Positions 1 to 8,208 of a DNA stretch of 64,000 bases are shown here, one piece after another. Under the pieces are notes generated by a model. It worked only from the letters and a program-made list of their open reading frames with translations. It was not told the DNA's origin and made no database searches. This DNA comes from Epsilonproteobacteria bacterium UBA4036. GTDB lineage: Bacteria; Campylobacterota; Campylobacteria; Campylobacterales; Arcobacteraceae. The translations under genes were made by a program, and so were the position numbers. Position 1 is the first letter of the stretch; each line of letters begins with the position of its first letter. The stretch spans positions 1-64,000 of the forward strand of contig DGAG01000018.1 of assembly GCA_002382325.1 (NCBI GenBank), read 5' to 3'.

Positions 1-149
1 TCCGCAATTGCCAAACCTGAAGCATCGTCAGCAGCTTTGTTGATTCTATAACCTGTACTTAATTTCTCCAACGAATTTTGCATTAATCTGTTGGTATTTT
101 GGGCAGCTTCTTGCGCATTAAGCGAAGATACGTTTGTATTGATTCTCAT
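1..149 (-). CDS. Flagellin, N-terminal fragment (cut by window edge)
   Basis: The first 49 codons of a flagellin, the structural subunit of the flagellar filament exported by the flagellar type III system. The translation opens MRINTNVSSLNAQEAA and continues with NSLEKLSTGYRINKAADDAS, the D0/D1 heptad region conserved in all flagellins. The ATG is at 149-147 and is preceded by AAGGA, which fixes the start. The rest of the gene lies outside the window, so length, glycosylated central domain and copy number cannot be judged. Family assignment is certain from the N-terminal signature; the gene could be flaA or flaB. Confidence 0.95.
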   Translation of the reverse strand, partial: MRINTNVSSLNAQEAAQNTNRLMQNSLEKLSTGYRINKAADDASGLAIA

Positions 150-177
150 AATAAATCCTTTTTATTTATGACACATT

Positions 178-241
178 GCAATTGTATAATTGCACCTTAA
201 AACCTTCTTACCGAAGTAAGCATAGAGTCAAAACTCTTCGG
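178..241 (-). promoter_or_regulatory. Hairpin-rich 5' leader of the flagellin mRNA
   Basis: Between the flagellin start codon and its likely promoter lie three small inverted repeats in a row: TGCAATT/AATTGCA with a 4-nt loop (177-194), CTTAC/GTAAG around CGAA (207-220), and AGAGT/ACTCT around CAAA (224-237). The second and third can alternatively pair as CCGAAG (211-216) with CTTCGG (236-241). The perfect arms are seen directly. A role in mRNA stability or translational control of this highly expressed gene is inference. Confidence 0.45.
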
Positions 242-294
242 AATTCATCAATCCCTATATTGATACGAGAAGTATGACATACCATTTCTTAATG

Positions 295-314
295 TTAGCT
301 TAATTATAAGCTAA
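295..314 (-). promoter_or_regulatory. Probable flagellin promoter overlapped by an 8-4-8 inverted repeat
   Basis: Reading the minus strand, TATAAT sits at 308-303, giving a predicted 5' leader of about 145 nt. The box is embedded in the inverted repeat TTAGCTTA-ATTA-TAAGCTAA (295-302/307-314), a good candidate operator. I see no convincing sigma28 or sigma54 promoter here. The rest of the 150-475 gap is AT-rich and also carries the rightward enolase leader. Confidence 0.45.
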
Positions 315-475
315 TTTCAAGAAAAGTTTGTTAAATTTTGTTTTTTTATATTCCTATCCCATAAAATGCGCTTTTTCCTTTTTAAAATTTTCAATTTTTT
401 ACACATAAAAGCAATTACCAATTAAAAATTATGTATAATATCTCAAAATTTATATAATTGTGTAGGAGAATACTG

Positions 476-1750
476 GTGGTATTTATTGATAATATATATG
501 CAGATGAAGTTTTAGACTCAAGAGGAAACCCAACTGTTAGAGCAACTGTTATATTAAGTGATGGGACAAAACAAAGTGCTATCGTGCCAAGTGGTGCAAG
601 TACAGGGAAAAGAGAAGCTTTAGAGTTAAGAGATGCCGATAACCGATATATGGGTAAAGGCGTTTTAAAAGCCGTTGAAAATGTTAATACAACAATTGCC
701 GATGAACTCTTGGGATTAAGCCCATACAATCAAGCTGAAATTGATGCCGTTATGAAAGGCTTAGATGGAACTTCTAATTACTCAAATTTAGGTGCAAATG
801 CCGTATTAGGTGTTTCTATGGCCGTAGCACGAGCTGCAGCAGCATCTTTAAATATTCCATTATACCGATATTTAGGTGGGGCAAATGCCATGACTATGCC
901 TGTTCCTATGTTCAATATTATTAATGGTGGTGAACATGCAAACAATTCTGTTGATTTTCAAGAATATATGATTATGCCCGTAGGTTTTGAAGATTTCAAC
1001 GAAGGTTTAAGAGCCGTTGCAGAGATTTATCAACACCTTAAAAAAGTTATTGATGCCATGGGTGAAAGCACAGCAGTAGGTGACGAAGGTGGATTTGCAC
1101 CCAATTTAAAATCCAATGAAGAGCCTATTGTGGTTATTATGCAAGCCATTGAAAAAGCAGGTTATAAAGCAGGTGAGCAAATTGCCATCGCTTTAGACGT
1201 TGCAGCAAGTGAACTTATCAATGACAAAGGCTTATACGTCTTAAAATCTGAAAACAAAGAATTAACTTCACAAGAGTTGGTTGCTTACTATGCAAATTTA
1301 TGTTCTAAATACCCAATCGTTTCAATTGAAGATGGGTTGAGTGAAGACGATTGGGATGGATGGAAAATTTTAACCGATACGTTAGGTTCTAAAGTTCAAC
1401 TTGTTGGAGATGATTTATTTGTTACCAATGCTTCTATTTTAGCGCAAGGTATTGCTAAAAAAATTGGAAATGCAATTTTAATTAAACCCAATCAAATTGG
1501 AAGTGTGAGTGAAACCATGCAAACCATTCGTTTGGCACAACGAAACAACTACAACTGCGTAATGAGTCACCGAAGTGGTGAGAGTGAAGATGCCTTTATT
1601 GCTGATTTTGCGGTGGCACTAAACTGCGGACAAATTAAAACAGGAAGTACTGCACGAAGTGATAGAATTGCAAAATACAATCGATTGCTTGAAATTGGTG
1701 CAGAAGTTGCCTATGCAGAATATTTAGGGAAACAACCTTTTTCTAAATAA
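476..1750 (+). CDS. eno: Enolase (phosphopyruvate hydratase)
   Basis: Converts 2-phosphoglycerate to phosphoenolpyruvate in glycolysis/gluconeogenesis; cytosolic, Mg2+-dependent. At 424 residues it is normal for the family. Visible signatures are YADEVLDSRGNPT at the N-terminus, the SGASTG loop, VGDEGGFAP, the metal-binding EDGLSEDDWDGW, GDDLFVTN, and the active-site KPNQIGS and SHRSGE motifs. I chose the GTG at 476 because AGGAG (464-468) precedes it by 7 nt; a TTG at 458 in the same frame would lie upstream of that ribosome binding site. The stop overlaps the next start (TAATG), so it heads a three-gene unit with the two envelope genes downstream. Confidence 0.97.
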   Translation: MVFIDNIYADEVLDSRGNPTVRATVILSDGTKQSAIVPSGASTGKREALELRDADNRYMGKGVLKAVENVNTTIADELLGLSPYNQAEIDAVMKGLDGTSNYSNLGANAVLGVSMAVARAAAASLNIPLYRYLGGANAMTMPVPMFNIINGGEHANNSVDFQEYMIMPVGFEDFNEGLRAVAEIYQHLKKVIDAMGESTAVGDEGGFAPNLKSNEEPIVVIMQAIEKAGYKAGEQIAIALDVAASELINDKGLYVLKSENKELTSQELVAYYANLCSKYPIVSIEDGLSEDDWDGWKILTDTLGSKVQLVGDDLFVTNASILAQGIAKKIGNAILIKPNQIGSVSETMQTIRLAQRNNYNCVMSHRSGESEDAFIADFAVALNCGQIKTGSTARSDRIAKYNRLLEIGAEVAYAEYLGKQPFSK

Positions 1751-1977
1751 TGAATAAAAAAAAATTTATAGTAATTTCAACCGTTTGTGTTGTCATTACT
1801 ATATTCTTAAGTTTGCATGTGGCAAACTTACTTTTTGGGACAAACTCGTACGAAGTTTACTCGGCTTTAAAAAGTAAACAGACCTACTTGAACAATGAGA
1901 TAACGCGATTGCAACTTGACAATGCTCGACTGCAAAAAGAGTATTTTGAATTAAAAAACTTGGAGCCTGAAGAATGA
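1750..1977 (+). CDS. FtsB/DivIC-like septum formation initiator protein
   Basis: A 75-residue bitopic membrane protein: a short lysine-rich cytoplasmic start (MNKKK), one transmembrane helix at about residues 6-28, then a periplasmic coiled coil (residues 38-70, rich in L/N/E with heptad spacing). This is the architecture of FtsB/DivIC, which links FtsQ and FtsL in the divisome. Placement directly after eno is common for ftsB in Proteobacteria and supports the call. It overlaps eno by one base and the next gene by four (ATGA), so the three are translationally coupled. Sequence identity of FtsB proteins is low, so the family call rests on architecture and context. Confidence 0.75.
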   Translation: MNKKKFIVISTVCVVITIFLSLHVANLLFGTNSYEVYSALKSKQTYLNNEITRLQLDNARLQKEYFELKNLEPEE

Positions 1978-2615
1978 AACTTTTTTATTTTATATTAACC
2001 CTATTGGTTATTGGAACCCCTTATTTAAGTGCCAGAGAAAATCCTTTTGAACCCACTAAAACATACGAAGAAGAACTTGCCCGTATGATGGAAATAGAAG
2101 AAGATTATCCGGCTGAGTTTCAAGAAAAAGATCCCTCGCAATATGAACAAATGAGTCCTGTCGTAGAAGAAGTCATCCCAAAAGTAGAACCCAAAAAAGA
2201 AATTGCTCCTGCCCCAAAAGTGGTTGCTAAACCCAAAGTACCCGACGAAAACTTGGTGTATGTTCCTTTAAGAGAGCAGATGTTTACCAAACAAGCCGTT
2301 ATTTCTGTTCTTCCTGGAGTCGAAGTCAGTTTTGAAGGCAAAAAACTTGAAATCAAGTCAAAATATGAAGTTTTTCAAAAGTTTGATTTAAATGATGAAA
2401 ATAAAATTATCCTAGATTTCAGAGCCACCACTTCATTTTATACCATTAGAAAAGATTTAAACTCTCAATACTTTACCAAATTGGTTGTCGGAAATCACAA
2501 AGAAGATAAATTCTTCAGAGTTGCCTTACAACTGCCAGCAAGTCCAAAAGATTATAAAGTGACCTATAACGAAGATGTGGTTACGATTGTTTTTGAGGAA
2601 TCAGGACTTAAGTAA
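1974..2615 (+). CDS. Secreted AMIN-domain protein
   Basis: A 213-residue protein with an N-terminal signal sequence (about residues 1-19, LFYFILTLLVIGTPYLSA), an acidic and proline/lysine-rich linker (25-95), and a C-terminal beta-rich domain (about 100-213) containing NKIILDFRATTSF and FRVALQLPASP, typical of AMIN domains. AMIN domains target periplasmic proteins such as AmiC amidase and PilQ to peptidoglycan or the septum. No amidase or secretin domain follows, so this is a stand-alone AMIN protein. Coupling to the FtsB-like gene suggests a periplasmic envelope or division role; the exact partner is unknown. Confidence 0.7.
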   Translation: MKLFYFILTLLVIGTPYLSARENPFEPTKTYEEELARMMEIEEDYPAEFQEKDPSQYEQMSPVVEEVIPKVEPKKEIAPAPKVVAKPKVPDENLVYVPLREQMFTKQAVISVLPGVEVSFEGKKLEIKSKYEVFQKFDLNDENKIILDFRATTSFYTIRKDLNSQYFTKLVVGNHKEDKFFRVALQLPASPKDYKVTYNEDVVTIVFEESGLK

Positions 2616-2632
2616 AATGGCTGTGCCATTTT
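2614..2632 (+). terminator. Intrinsic terminator-like hairpin after the AMIN gene
   Basis: A perfect 8-bp stem AAAATGGC/GCCATTTT with a TGT loop begins inside the stop codon of the AMIN gene and ends in a short T run. It probably terminates the eno operon. Confidence 0.65.
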
Positions 2633-2710
2633 AGTGAGTAGTAAATAGTAAGAAGTGAATGGTTCAAGCATTTGACTCACCTCTCACTACTTACCACTCA
2701 CCTTTCACTA
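2633..2710. repeat. 7-bp tandem repeats in inverted arrangement, copy 1
   Basis: Four consecutive heptamers (AGTGAGT, AGTAAAT, AGTAAGA, AGTGAAT; 2633-2660) are followed by a 14-nt spacer and five heptamers in opposite orientation (ACTCACC, TCTCACT, ACTTACC, ACTCACC, TTTCACT; 2675-2709). The consensus is RGTRANN. The last unit runs into the stop codon of bioB (TAG, complement of 2708-2710). The two arms can pair as an imperfect hairpin. Related arrays occur at 7312 and 25402. Confidence 0.75.
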
Positions 2711-3565
2711 TTTCTTATCACACTCCTGTGCGATTTCATATCCTGCATTTAATACCGCTTCTATCTCTTCTTTAGGTGTTTTCCCCACTGTTGTCAAATA
2801 ATCACCAATCACAATTGAGTTTGCTCCATATTTAAATACATCGTATTGCTGTTGACCAAACATCACTTCTCTTCCCCCTGCTATCATAATTTTATGTGCA
2901 TTAGGAAGCATTTGTTTGGCAAGTTCTATCAGTTTAAAAGCTTCTTCTTTACCGATAGAATTTTTCACAATTGGCAAAGCTTCATTGGGATGAAAAAAGT
3001 TAATGGGTACGGTCATAGGATCAAGTGAAGCAATGGCTTCAAGCATCGAGATTCTGTCTTCTTGTGTTTCGCCTAAACCAAAAATTCCTCCACACACCAA
3101 TTTGAGTCCTGCTTCTTTGGCATTAAGTAACGTTTGGTATCGTTCGTCCCATTCATGTGTGGTACAAATTTGACTGTAAAAATCACGCGAAGTCTCCAAG
3201 TTATGATTGTAATTATCTACACCAGCAGCTTTTAATGCTTTGAGTTGTTCCAGTGTTGCTGTTCCATTACAGGCAATAAGCTTTAAACCTAAATTCTCTT
3301 TTTTAACCGCCCGTGCTGCTTCACATACAAACTCTAAACGTTTCTCATCCAAACCTTTGCCTGCTGTTACCAAACAAAACCCCACCGCTTGATTTTCTTT
3401 GGCTTGTTTGGCTTCTTTTACGATTTGTTCAATCTCTTTTCGTTTAAAACGTTGTATGTCTGCTTTATATCGTACACTTTGTGTGCAAAATTTACAATCC
3501 TCATTGCATGTACCACTTTCTATATTGCAAATGGCACAAAAATATATTTTCTTATTCTCTTTCAT
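2708..3565 (-). CDS. bioB: Biotin synthase (radical SAM)
   Basis: Inserts sulfur into dethiobiotin to form biotin using S-adenosylmethionine and two iron-sulfur clusters. The radical-SAM cluster motif CxxxCxxC is visible near residue 20 (CNEDCKFC), preceded by FCAICNIESG; LIACNGT, YNHNLETS and the late AGGREVM motif are all biotin synthase signatures. Length 285 is short compared with about 345 in E. coli, which is usual for the Campylobacterota form. It overlaps the 3' end of the upstream phosphoesterase gene by 14 bp, so it is probably co-transcribed with topA. No other bio gene is nearby. Confidence 0.93.
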   Translation of the reverse strand: MKENKKIYFCAICNIESGTCNEDCKFCTQSVRYKADIQRFKRKEIEQIVKEAKQAKENQAVGFCLVTAGKGLDEKRLEFVCEAARAVKKENLGLKLIACNGTATLEQLKALKAAGVDNYNHNLETSRDFYSQICTTHEWDERYQTLLNAKEAGLKLVCGGIFGLGETQEDRISMLEAIASLDPMTVPINFFHPNEALPIVKNSIGKEEAFKLIELAKQMLPNAHKIMIAGGREVMFGQQQYDVFKYGANSIVIGDYLTTVGKTPKEEIEAVLNAGYEIAQECDKK

Positions 3566-4067
3566 ATCGTATCTCTTCTTTTGTAAAACTGTTTGTGTTT
3601 ATTGATTTAAAATAGTAATCTATTTTGTATTCATCTTGCGTTATTTCAAGCAATACACACTCAACCTTTGGCTTTTCTCTTGCACACACTTCACCCGGAT
3701 TTAGAAATAAGGTTTTATTTTTATATTCGGTTTCAAAAATATGACTGTGCCCAAAAATAACCACATCTGTATCACCATTTAAATACATGGGCAAATGCAT
3801 AAGTTTAAACCGTACCTCTTTAATTTTAAAATAGTAGGGTTCTTTATGAATATTATATTCACCTTTGTATGGCAATAAGGCGTTGTCATTGTTTCCAAAT
3901 ACTGCCACATAAGGTAAAGATGAATTTTTAAGAATATCCAAATTCTCTTTAAGACAAATATCCCCTGCATGAATTATATATCGGGCTTCAAGGGATTTTA
4001 AAAAATCCACACACTCTTGTGTGTATTGAACTTTTAAATGACTGTCTGAAAGAACACCAATTTTCAT
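3552..4067 (-). CDS. YfcE/MJ0936-family metallophosphoesterase
   Basis: A 171-residue calcineurin-like phosphoesterase. The metal-binding signatures appear in order: GVLSDSHL (D-x-H), IHAGDICL (GD), VFGNNDN (GNxD) and VIFGHSHI (GHxH). Proteins of this size and order belong to the YfcE group, which hydrolyse phosphodiesters in vitro and have few proven physiological substrates. The start ATG abuts the topA stop codon and the end overlaps bioB by 14 bp, giving a topA-phosphoesterase-bioB unit. The in vivo substrate cannot be predicted. Confidence 0.88.
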   Translation of the reverse strand: MKIGVLSDSHLKVQYTQECVDFLKSLEARYIIHAGDICLKENLDILKNSSLPYVAVFGNNDNALLPYKGEYNIHKEPYYFKIKEVRFKLMHLPMYLNGDTDVVIFGHSHIFETEYKNKTLFLNPGEVCAREKPKVECVLLEITQDEYKIDYYFKSINTNSFTKEEIRYERE

Positions 4068-6413
4068 CTATCTCTTACTTGCCGTACTCTTTTTTGTAGT
4101 TTTTTTGGTGCTTGTTGTCTTTTTTGTTGCTTTTTTTGCACCCGTTTTTTTGCCATTTTTAGCATCATTTTCAATGATTTCCAAACACTGTTCGAGTGTA
4201 AGATTTTCTGCTTCAACCCCTTTTGGAAGTTTGAAATTTTTTCGACCTTGTTTAATATAAGGTCCATATTGTCCTATAAGAACTTGTATTTTCTCTTTTT
4301 CAAACACTTTAATAGTTGCTTTGGCTTTGGCTTCATCCATTTCTTGAATTAATTCCAATGCTCTTGGCAATTCAATGGTATAAGGGTCATCGGTTTTTAA
4401 AGAGTAAAACTTGGTTTTAACTTGCAAATAAGGTCCAAATCGACCAATATTGGCTTTTATCTCTTCACCTTCTTGTGTCGTACCTACAACGCGTGGAAGT
4501 GTAAATAAAAACAGTGCTTGTTCAAGCGTTATTGTGTCCATATTTAAATGATCTGGAATGGCAACAAATTTTGGTTTTTCTTCATCCTCTTTTGTTCCAA
4601 TTTGAACATAAGGACCAAATCTTCCTACTCTGGCACTAACAGGTTTTCCCGATTTGGGGTCAATTCCAATTTCTCGAATTTGTGCATAATCACTTCTTTC
4701 AATGCTCTCTTCTTTTTCATCAATACTTTTTTTAAAGCCACTGTAAAACTGTTTTAATACCTCTTCCCAAGCAATTTTTCCCTCAGCAATTTCATCAAAC
4801 TCTTCTTCGACGCGTGCAGTAAACCCTAAATCAACAATATCGGGGAAATGGTCATTTAAAAAGCTGTTCACAATTTCACCTGTTGGTGTTGGCGCTAATT
4901 TCTTATCTTCAGTGACCACGACATATTCTCGTGCTTGAATCGTTGAAATCGTTGGTGCATACGTTGATGGTCTTCCAATGCCTTCACTCTCTAACTTTTT
5001 AACCAAAGAAGCTTCCGTGTATCTTGCAGGTGGTTTGGTAAAATTTTGTTCACACTCTAAATGTTCAAGCTCTAAAACTGTACCTTCTTTAATGGTAGGT
5101 AAAATCTTTTCACTGCTGTCAAGCGCACTTTCTGGATTGTCGCTTCCTTCGGTATAGGCTTTCATAAATCCTGCAAAGATAATTCTTTGACCCTTAGCTT
5201 GAAACTCAAACTCTTTTTCTTTTCCTGCAAGAATTTTATACGTGGTATTGGCTATTTTAGCCGTTGCCATTTGCGTGGCAATGGTTCGTTTCCAAATGAG
5301 TGAATACAATCGGTATTGAGCATTGTCCACATACGCTTTAATTTGTGAAGGTTTAAGCGACATATCTACAGGACGTATGGCTTCGTGCGCTTCTTGTGCC
5401 CCTTTGGCTTTGCTTTTATACACTCTGGGTTTACTCAAAGCATACTCTTTGCCATACTCTTCTTCAATCACCTCTTTAGCCGCACTTGTTGCCACATTTG
5501 AAAGATTTAAAGAATCGGTTCTCATATAGGTAATCAAACCACCCGTATGATTGGGGATATTTCCCACATTTCCTTCGTACAATTGCTGGGCAATAATCAT
5601 TGTTTGTTTAACAGAATATCCCAATTTTCGACTGGCTTCTTGTTGTAAGGTTGAAGTCGTAAAAGGAGCCGCTGGCGTTCTGGCACTCTCTTTTTCTTCG
5701 ATTTCATTTAAGATAAAATTGCCTTGATTAATTGAATCTTCAATGGCTTTAGCTTGGGTTTCATTGGCGATTTTTTTGATTTTTCCATCAATTTTTGCCA
5801 ACTCTGCTTTAAACTCAGGGTTGATAAAGTCCGCCTTGACTTTCCAAAACTCTTCAGGAACAAAGGCTCGGATTTCATTCTCTCTGTCCACAATAATTTT
5901 AACGGCCACACTTTGAACTCGTCCCGCACTTAAACCATATCGCACTTTTTTCCAAAGTAGTGGTGAAAGCTCATATCCTACGGCTCTGTCTAAAATACGT
6001 CGGGCTTGTTGTGCATCGACTAAATGTTGGTTCACTTCTCTGGGATGTTCTAAGGCTTCTAAAATGGCGTTTTTAGTAATTTCATGAAATACAATTCGTT
6101 TTAAAGGGTTTTTTTCAATTTTTAATGCAGGAATTAAATGCCACGCAATGGCTTCTCCCTCTCTGTCCTCATCGGCTGCTAAGTAGATGGTTGTATCTTT
6201 GGTAATATGTTTTTTCAAATCGGCTATGACTTTTTTCTTATCAGTAGATATTAAATATTGAGGTTTAAAATTATCAGCGGGGTCAAACCCTAACTTTGAT
6301 TTAGGAAGATCTCTTACGTGTCCCATGGATGCCATGACCACATACTCTTTGCCTAAAAATTTTGATATTGTTTTTGCTTTTGCTGGTGACTCTACGATAA
6401 CTAAGTTTTTCAC
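4068..6413 (-). CDS. topA: DNA topoisomerase I
   Basis: Relaxes negatively supercoiled DNA through a transient 5'-phosphotyrosine bond. The 781-residue protein starts with the Toprim domain (LVIVESPAKAKTI; acidic DEDREGEA near residue 86), carries the catalytic tyrosine in ITYMRTDS (Tyr296), and GRVQSVAV and GIGRPSTYAPTI. The C-terminus has three glycine-rich FGPY-type topoisomerase repeats (about 590, 645 and 710) in place of cysteine zinc fingers, then an approximately 25-residue Lys/Thr tail resembling histone H1. The tail probably aids DNA binding. A promoter should lie in the 122-bp gap upstream (6414-6535). Confidence 0.96.
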   Translation of the reverse strand: MKNLVIVESPAKAKTISKFLGKEYVVMASMGHVRDLPKSKLGFDPADNFKPQYLISTDKKKVIADLKKHITKDTTIYLAADEDREGEAIAWHLIPALKIEKNPLKRIVFHEITKNAILEALEHPREVNQHLVDAQQARRILDRAVGYELSPLLWKKVRYGLSAGRVQSVAVKIIVDRENEIRAFVPEEFWKVKADFINPEFKAELAKIDGKIKKIANETQAKAIEDSINQGNFILNEIEEKESARTPAAPFTTSTLQQEASRKLGYSVKQTMIIAQQLYEGNVGNIPNHTGGLITYMRTDSLNLSNVATSAAKEVIEEEYGKEYALSKPRVYKSKAKGAQEAHEAIRPVDMSLKPSQIKAYVDNAQYRLYSLIWKRTIATQMATAKIANTTYKILAGKEKEFEFQAKGQRIIFAGFMKAYTEGSDNPESALDSSEKILPTIKEGTVLELEHLECEQNFTKPPARYTEASLVKKLESEGIGRPSTYAPTISTIQAREYVVVTEDKKLAPTPTGEIVNSFLNDHFPDIVDLGFTARVEEEFDEIAEGKIAWEEVLKQFYSGFKKSIDEKEESIERSDYAQIREIGIDPKSGKPVSARVGRFGPYVQIGTKEDEEKPKFVAIPDHLNMDTITLEQALFLFTLPRVVGTTQEGEEIKANIGRFGPYLQVKTKFYSLKTDDPYTIELPRALELIQEMDEAKAKATIKVFEKEKIQVLIGQYGPYIKQGRKNFKLPKGVEAENLTLEQCLEIIENDAKNGKKTGAKKATKKTTSTKKTTKKSTASKR

Positions 6414-6535
6414 TCTATATGTTCCTTATACTAACCCCTAAATTTTTTGAAGGTGCATTCTATCATAATTTAATTAAAACGACTTAATTGTACAGATTAG
6501 TTTTTGGTTTATGCGGTTGGCTTAAGTGTAAACTT

Positions 6536-7324
6536 CTAGGGGAAAATGGTTATTTCAACTTCCAATTCAATGCCAAATTGCTCTTTGACTTTTTGTTTGG
6601 CGAGCTCTATTAAACCAAGGGCATCTTCATACGTGCCTTTGCCTTCATTGATTAAAAAATTCGCATGTTGATTGGAAAAACTCATATCTCCTACTTTGTA
6701 GCCTTTTAAACCAACCGCTTCGATAAGTCGTCCGGCAAAATCATCTTTTGGATTTTTAAAACAACTTCCTGCACTTGGGACATGAGGTTGATTTTCTCTC
6801 ATGGTATTAAACATTTTAAGTTGTTCTTTACTGAAACCTTTTTGGATATTAAAAACCACTTCATAGACAATATCTTCAATATGCGTATGTCGATAAGAGT
6901 AGCTTATCTCTTCTTTTTTTATATATCCCTTTTTGGTTTTTAGAGCATCAATATAATTAAAAATTTCCCATGACTTTAATCCCGCATTCATCTTAACCAA
7001 ACCACCCAAATTTCCCGGTAATTTTGCTAAGAATTCCAAATGAGCGATGTCGTGCTTTTTGGTATACGTCAGCAATTTGCCACTGCTTGTTGCACAGCCT
7101 ACATAAAGCTTATTATTTTTTTCTTCAATATAATCAAATGTTTCACCTAAAATGGCAAATTTGATTTGTGTTTGAGGATTAATCAACAGATTATTGCCAC
7201 GTCCAATGATTTGAAAATCGGAGTAATCCCCAATTTCATTGATGACTAAAACCTCATGTACTCCTCCAATATGAATTGAAGTATACTTAGAAAAGTCTAC
7301 CCGTTTTGTATAATTACCACTCAC
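6536..7324 (-). CDS. murB: UDP-N-acetylenolpyruvoylglucosamine reductase
   Basis: Reduces UDP-GlcNAc-enolpyruvate to UDP-MurNAc with NADPH and FAD, an early cytosolic peptidoglycan step. Signatures are the FAD-binding IIGRGNNLLI, LAKLPGNLGGLVKMNAG, the catalytic serine in SAGSCFKNP, and the HANFLIN segment near the C-terminus. At 262 residues it is the short form seen in Helicobacter. The only plausible start is a GTG at 7324-7322, which lies inside a 7-bp repeat array; its weak ribosome binding site (AAGAAG) is made of repeat units. A gap of 20 bp separates it from mqnD upstream. Confidence 0.93.
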   Translation of the reverse strand: MSGNYTKRVDFSKYTSIHIGGVHEVLVINEIGDYSDFQIIGRGNNLLINPQTQIKFAILGETFDYIEEKNNKLYVGCATSSGKLLTYTKKHDIAHLEFLAKLPGNLGGLVKMNAGLKSWEIFNYIDALKTKKGYIKKEEISYSYRHTHIEDIVYEVVFNIQKGFSKEQLKMFNTMRENQPHVPSAGSCFKNPKDDFAGRLIEAVGLKGYKVGDMSFSNQHANFLINEGKGTYEDALGLIELAKQKVKEQFGIELEVEITIFP

Positions 7325-7346
7325 TTCTTACCACTTACTTCTTACT
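7312..7346. repeat. 7-bp tandem repeats, copy 2, forming the murB start region
   Basis: Five heptamers in one orientation (AATTACC, ACTCACT, TCTTACC, ACTTACT, TCTTACT on the plus strand; RGTRANN on the minus strand) fill the space between mqnD and murB. They include the mqnD stop codon (complement of 7345-7347) and the murB GTG start (7324-7322). Same family as 2633 and 25402. Confidence 0.75.
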
Positions 7347-8208
7347 ATTTAGAACGATGTTCTAAATACTCATGGGGGATTAAAAAATCACGTGATTTAA
7401 TCAAATTTTGATAAAATCCATGTTTATATCCTAACTCATACAACGTATCAAGCGCTTCATATTGAATCTCACTGAGTTCTATTGAATCGTCATTGGCATA
7501 CAAATCCAAATATTTATCCAAGGTGGGTGCATCGACACGAATAAGCCCTTGTGCAATTAACATTTTGGAAAGCACTTTTTTATTGGCATTGGCAACGTGT
7601 ACGGCTTTGATAAGTGTTTGCTCATAATCAATGGCAGCATGCAAGGGAAGAGAACGTCGTAAACACATTCCACCTAAAGGTAAAGGCAACTCTTTTCCTG
7701 CTAACTCTTGCCAAATATCCCAAAGTTCACGCTCTACTTCTAAAGCATCATTGTAAGTCAGAATGGATTCATGAATCAATACACCCGCATCCACATCGCC
7801 ATTTAATACAGCTTGTTCTATGTCTAAAAAGTTCATATACGTAATTCGAGCCATAGGATACGCTATTTTAAAAAGTAAGGCATTGGTGGTAAACTCACCA
7901 CTAAGAGCTACTTTGAAATTCTTTTTTAAAAAAGCTCCTTTTTTCTTGATAAGTTTTGGTCCATACCCATTTCCAAAACTCACCGCTGTTCTTAAAAGGG
8001 CATACTCTTCTTTGACAAAAGGATATAAGGCAAAAGAGATAGCACATATGTCATATTCACCTTTAAGGGTAGCTTGGTTAAGTGTCTCGATATCAGCAGC
8101 AATATTTTCAAATTTGGCATCTTTTGGACTTACCCAGCCAAACTTGATGGCGTAATACATAAAAATATCATCTGCATCGGGTGAGTGTGCGACGTGTATG
8201 GTTCTCAA
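7345..8208 (-). CDS. mqnD: 1,4-dihydroxy-6-naphthoate synthase (futalosine pathway)
   Basis: MqnD cleaves cyclic dehypoxanthine futalosine to give 1,4-dihydroxy-6-naphthoate in the alternative menaquinone pathway. The 287-residue sequence begins with VAHSPDADDIFMYYAI, matching the N-terminal motif of this periplasmic-binding-protein-like enzyme family, and contains the conserved GPKLIKKK and KELPLPLGGM segments. All Campylobacterota make menaquinone this way, so the gene fits the neighbouring respiratory operon. It overlaps the downstream end of the Bax-like gene by 4 bp, implying co-transcription. The related MqnA family was considered, but its N-terminal motif is different. Confidence 0.85.
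   Translation of the reverse strand: MRTIHVAHSPDADDIFMYYAIKFGWVSPKDAKFENIAADIETLNQATLKGEYDICAISFALYPFVKEEYALLRTAVSFGNGYGPKLIKKKGAFLKKNFKVALSGEFTTNALLFKIAYPMARITYMNFLDIEQAVLNGDVDAGVLIHESILTYNDALEVERELWDIWQELAGKELPLPLGGMCLRRSLPLHAAIDYEQTLIKAVHVANANKKVLSKMLIAQGLIRVDAPTLDKYLDLYANDDSIELSEIQYEALDTLYELGYKHGFYQNLIKSRDFLIPHEYLEHRSK

Noticed and set aside
2633..2710. Short CRISPR array
   Set aside because: The repeats are 7 bp, contiguous and degenerate, without unique spacers; no cas gene is present.
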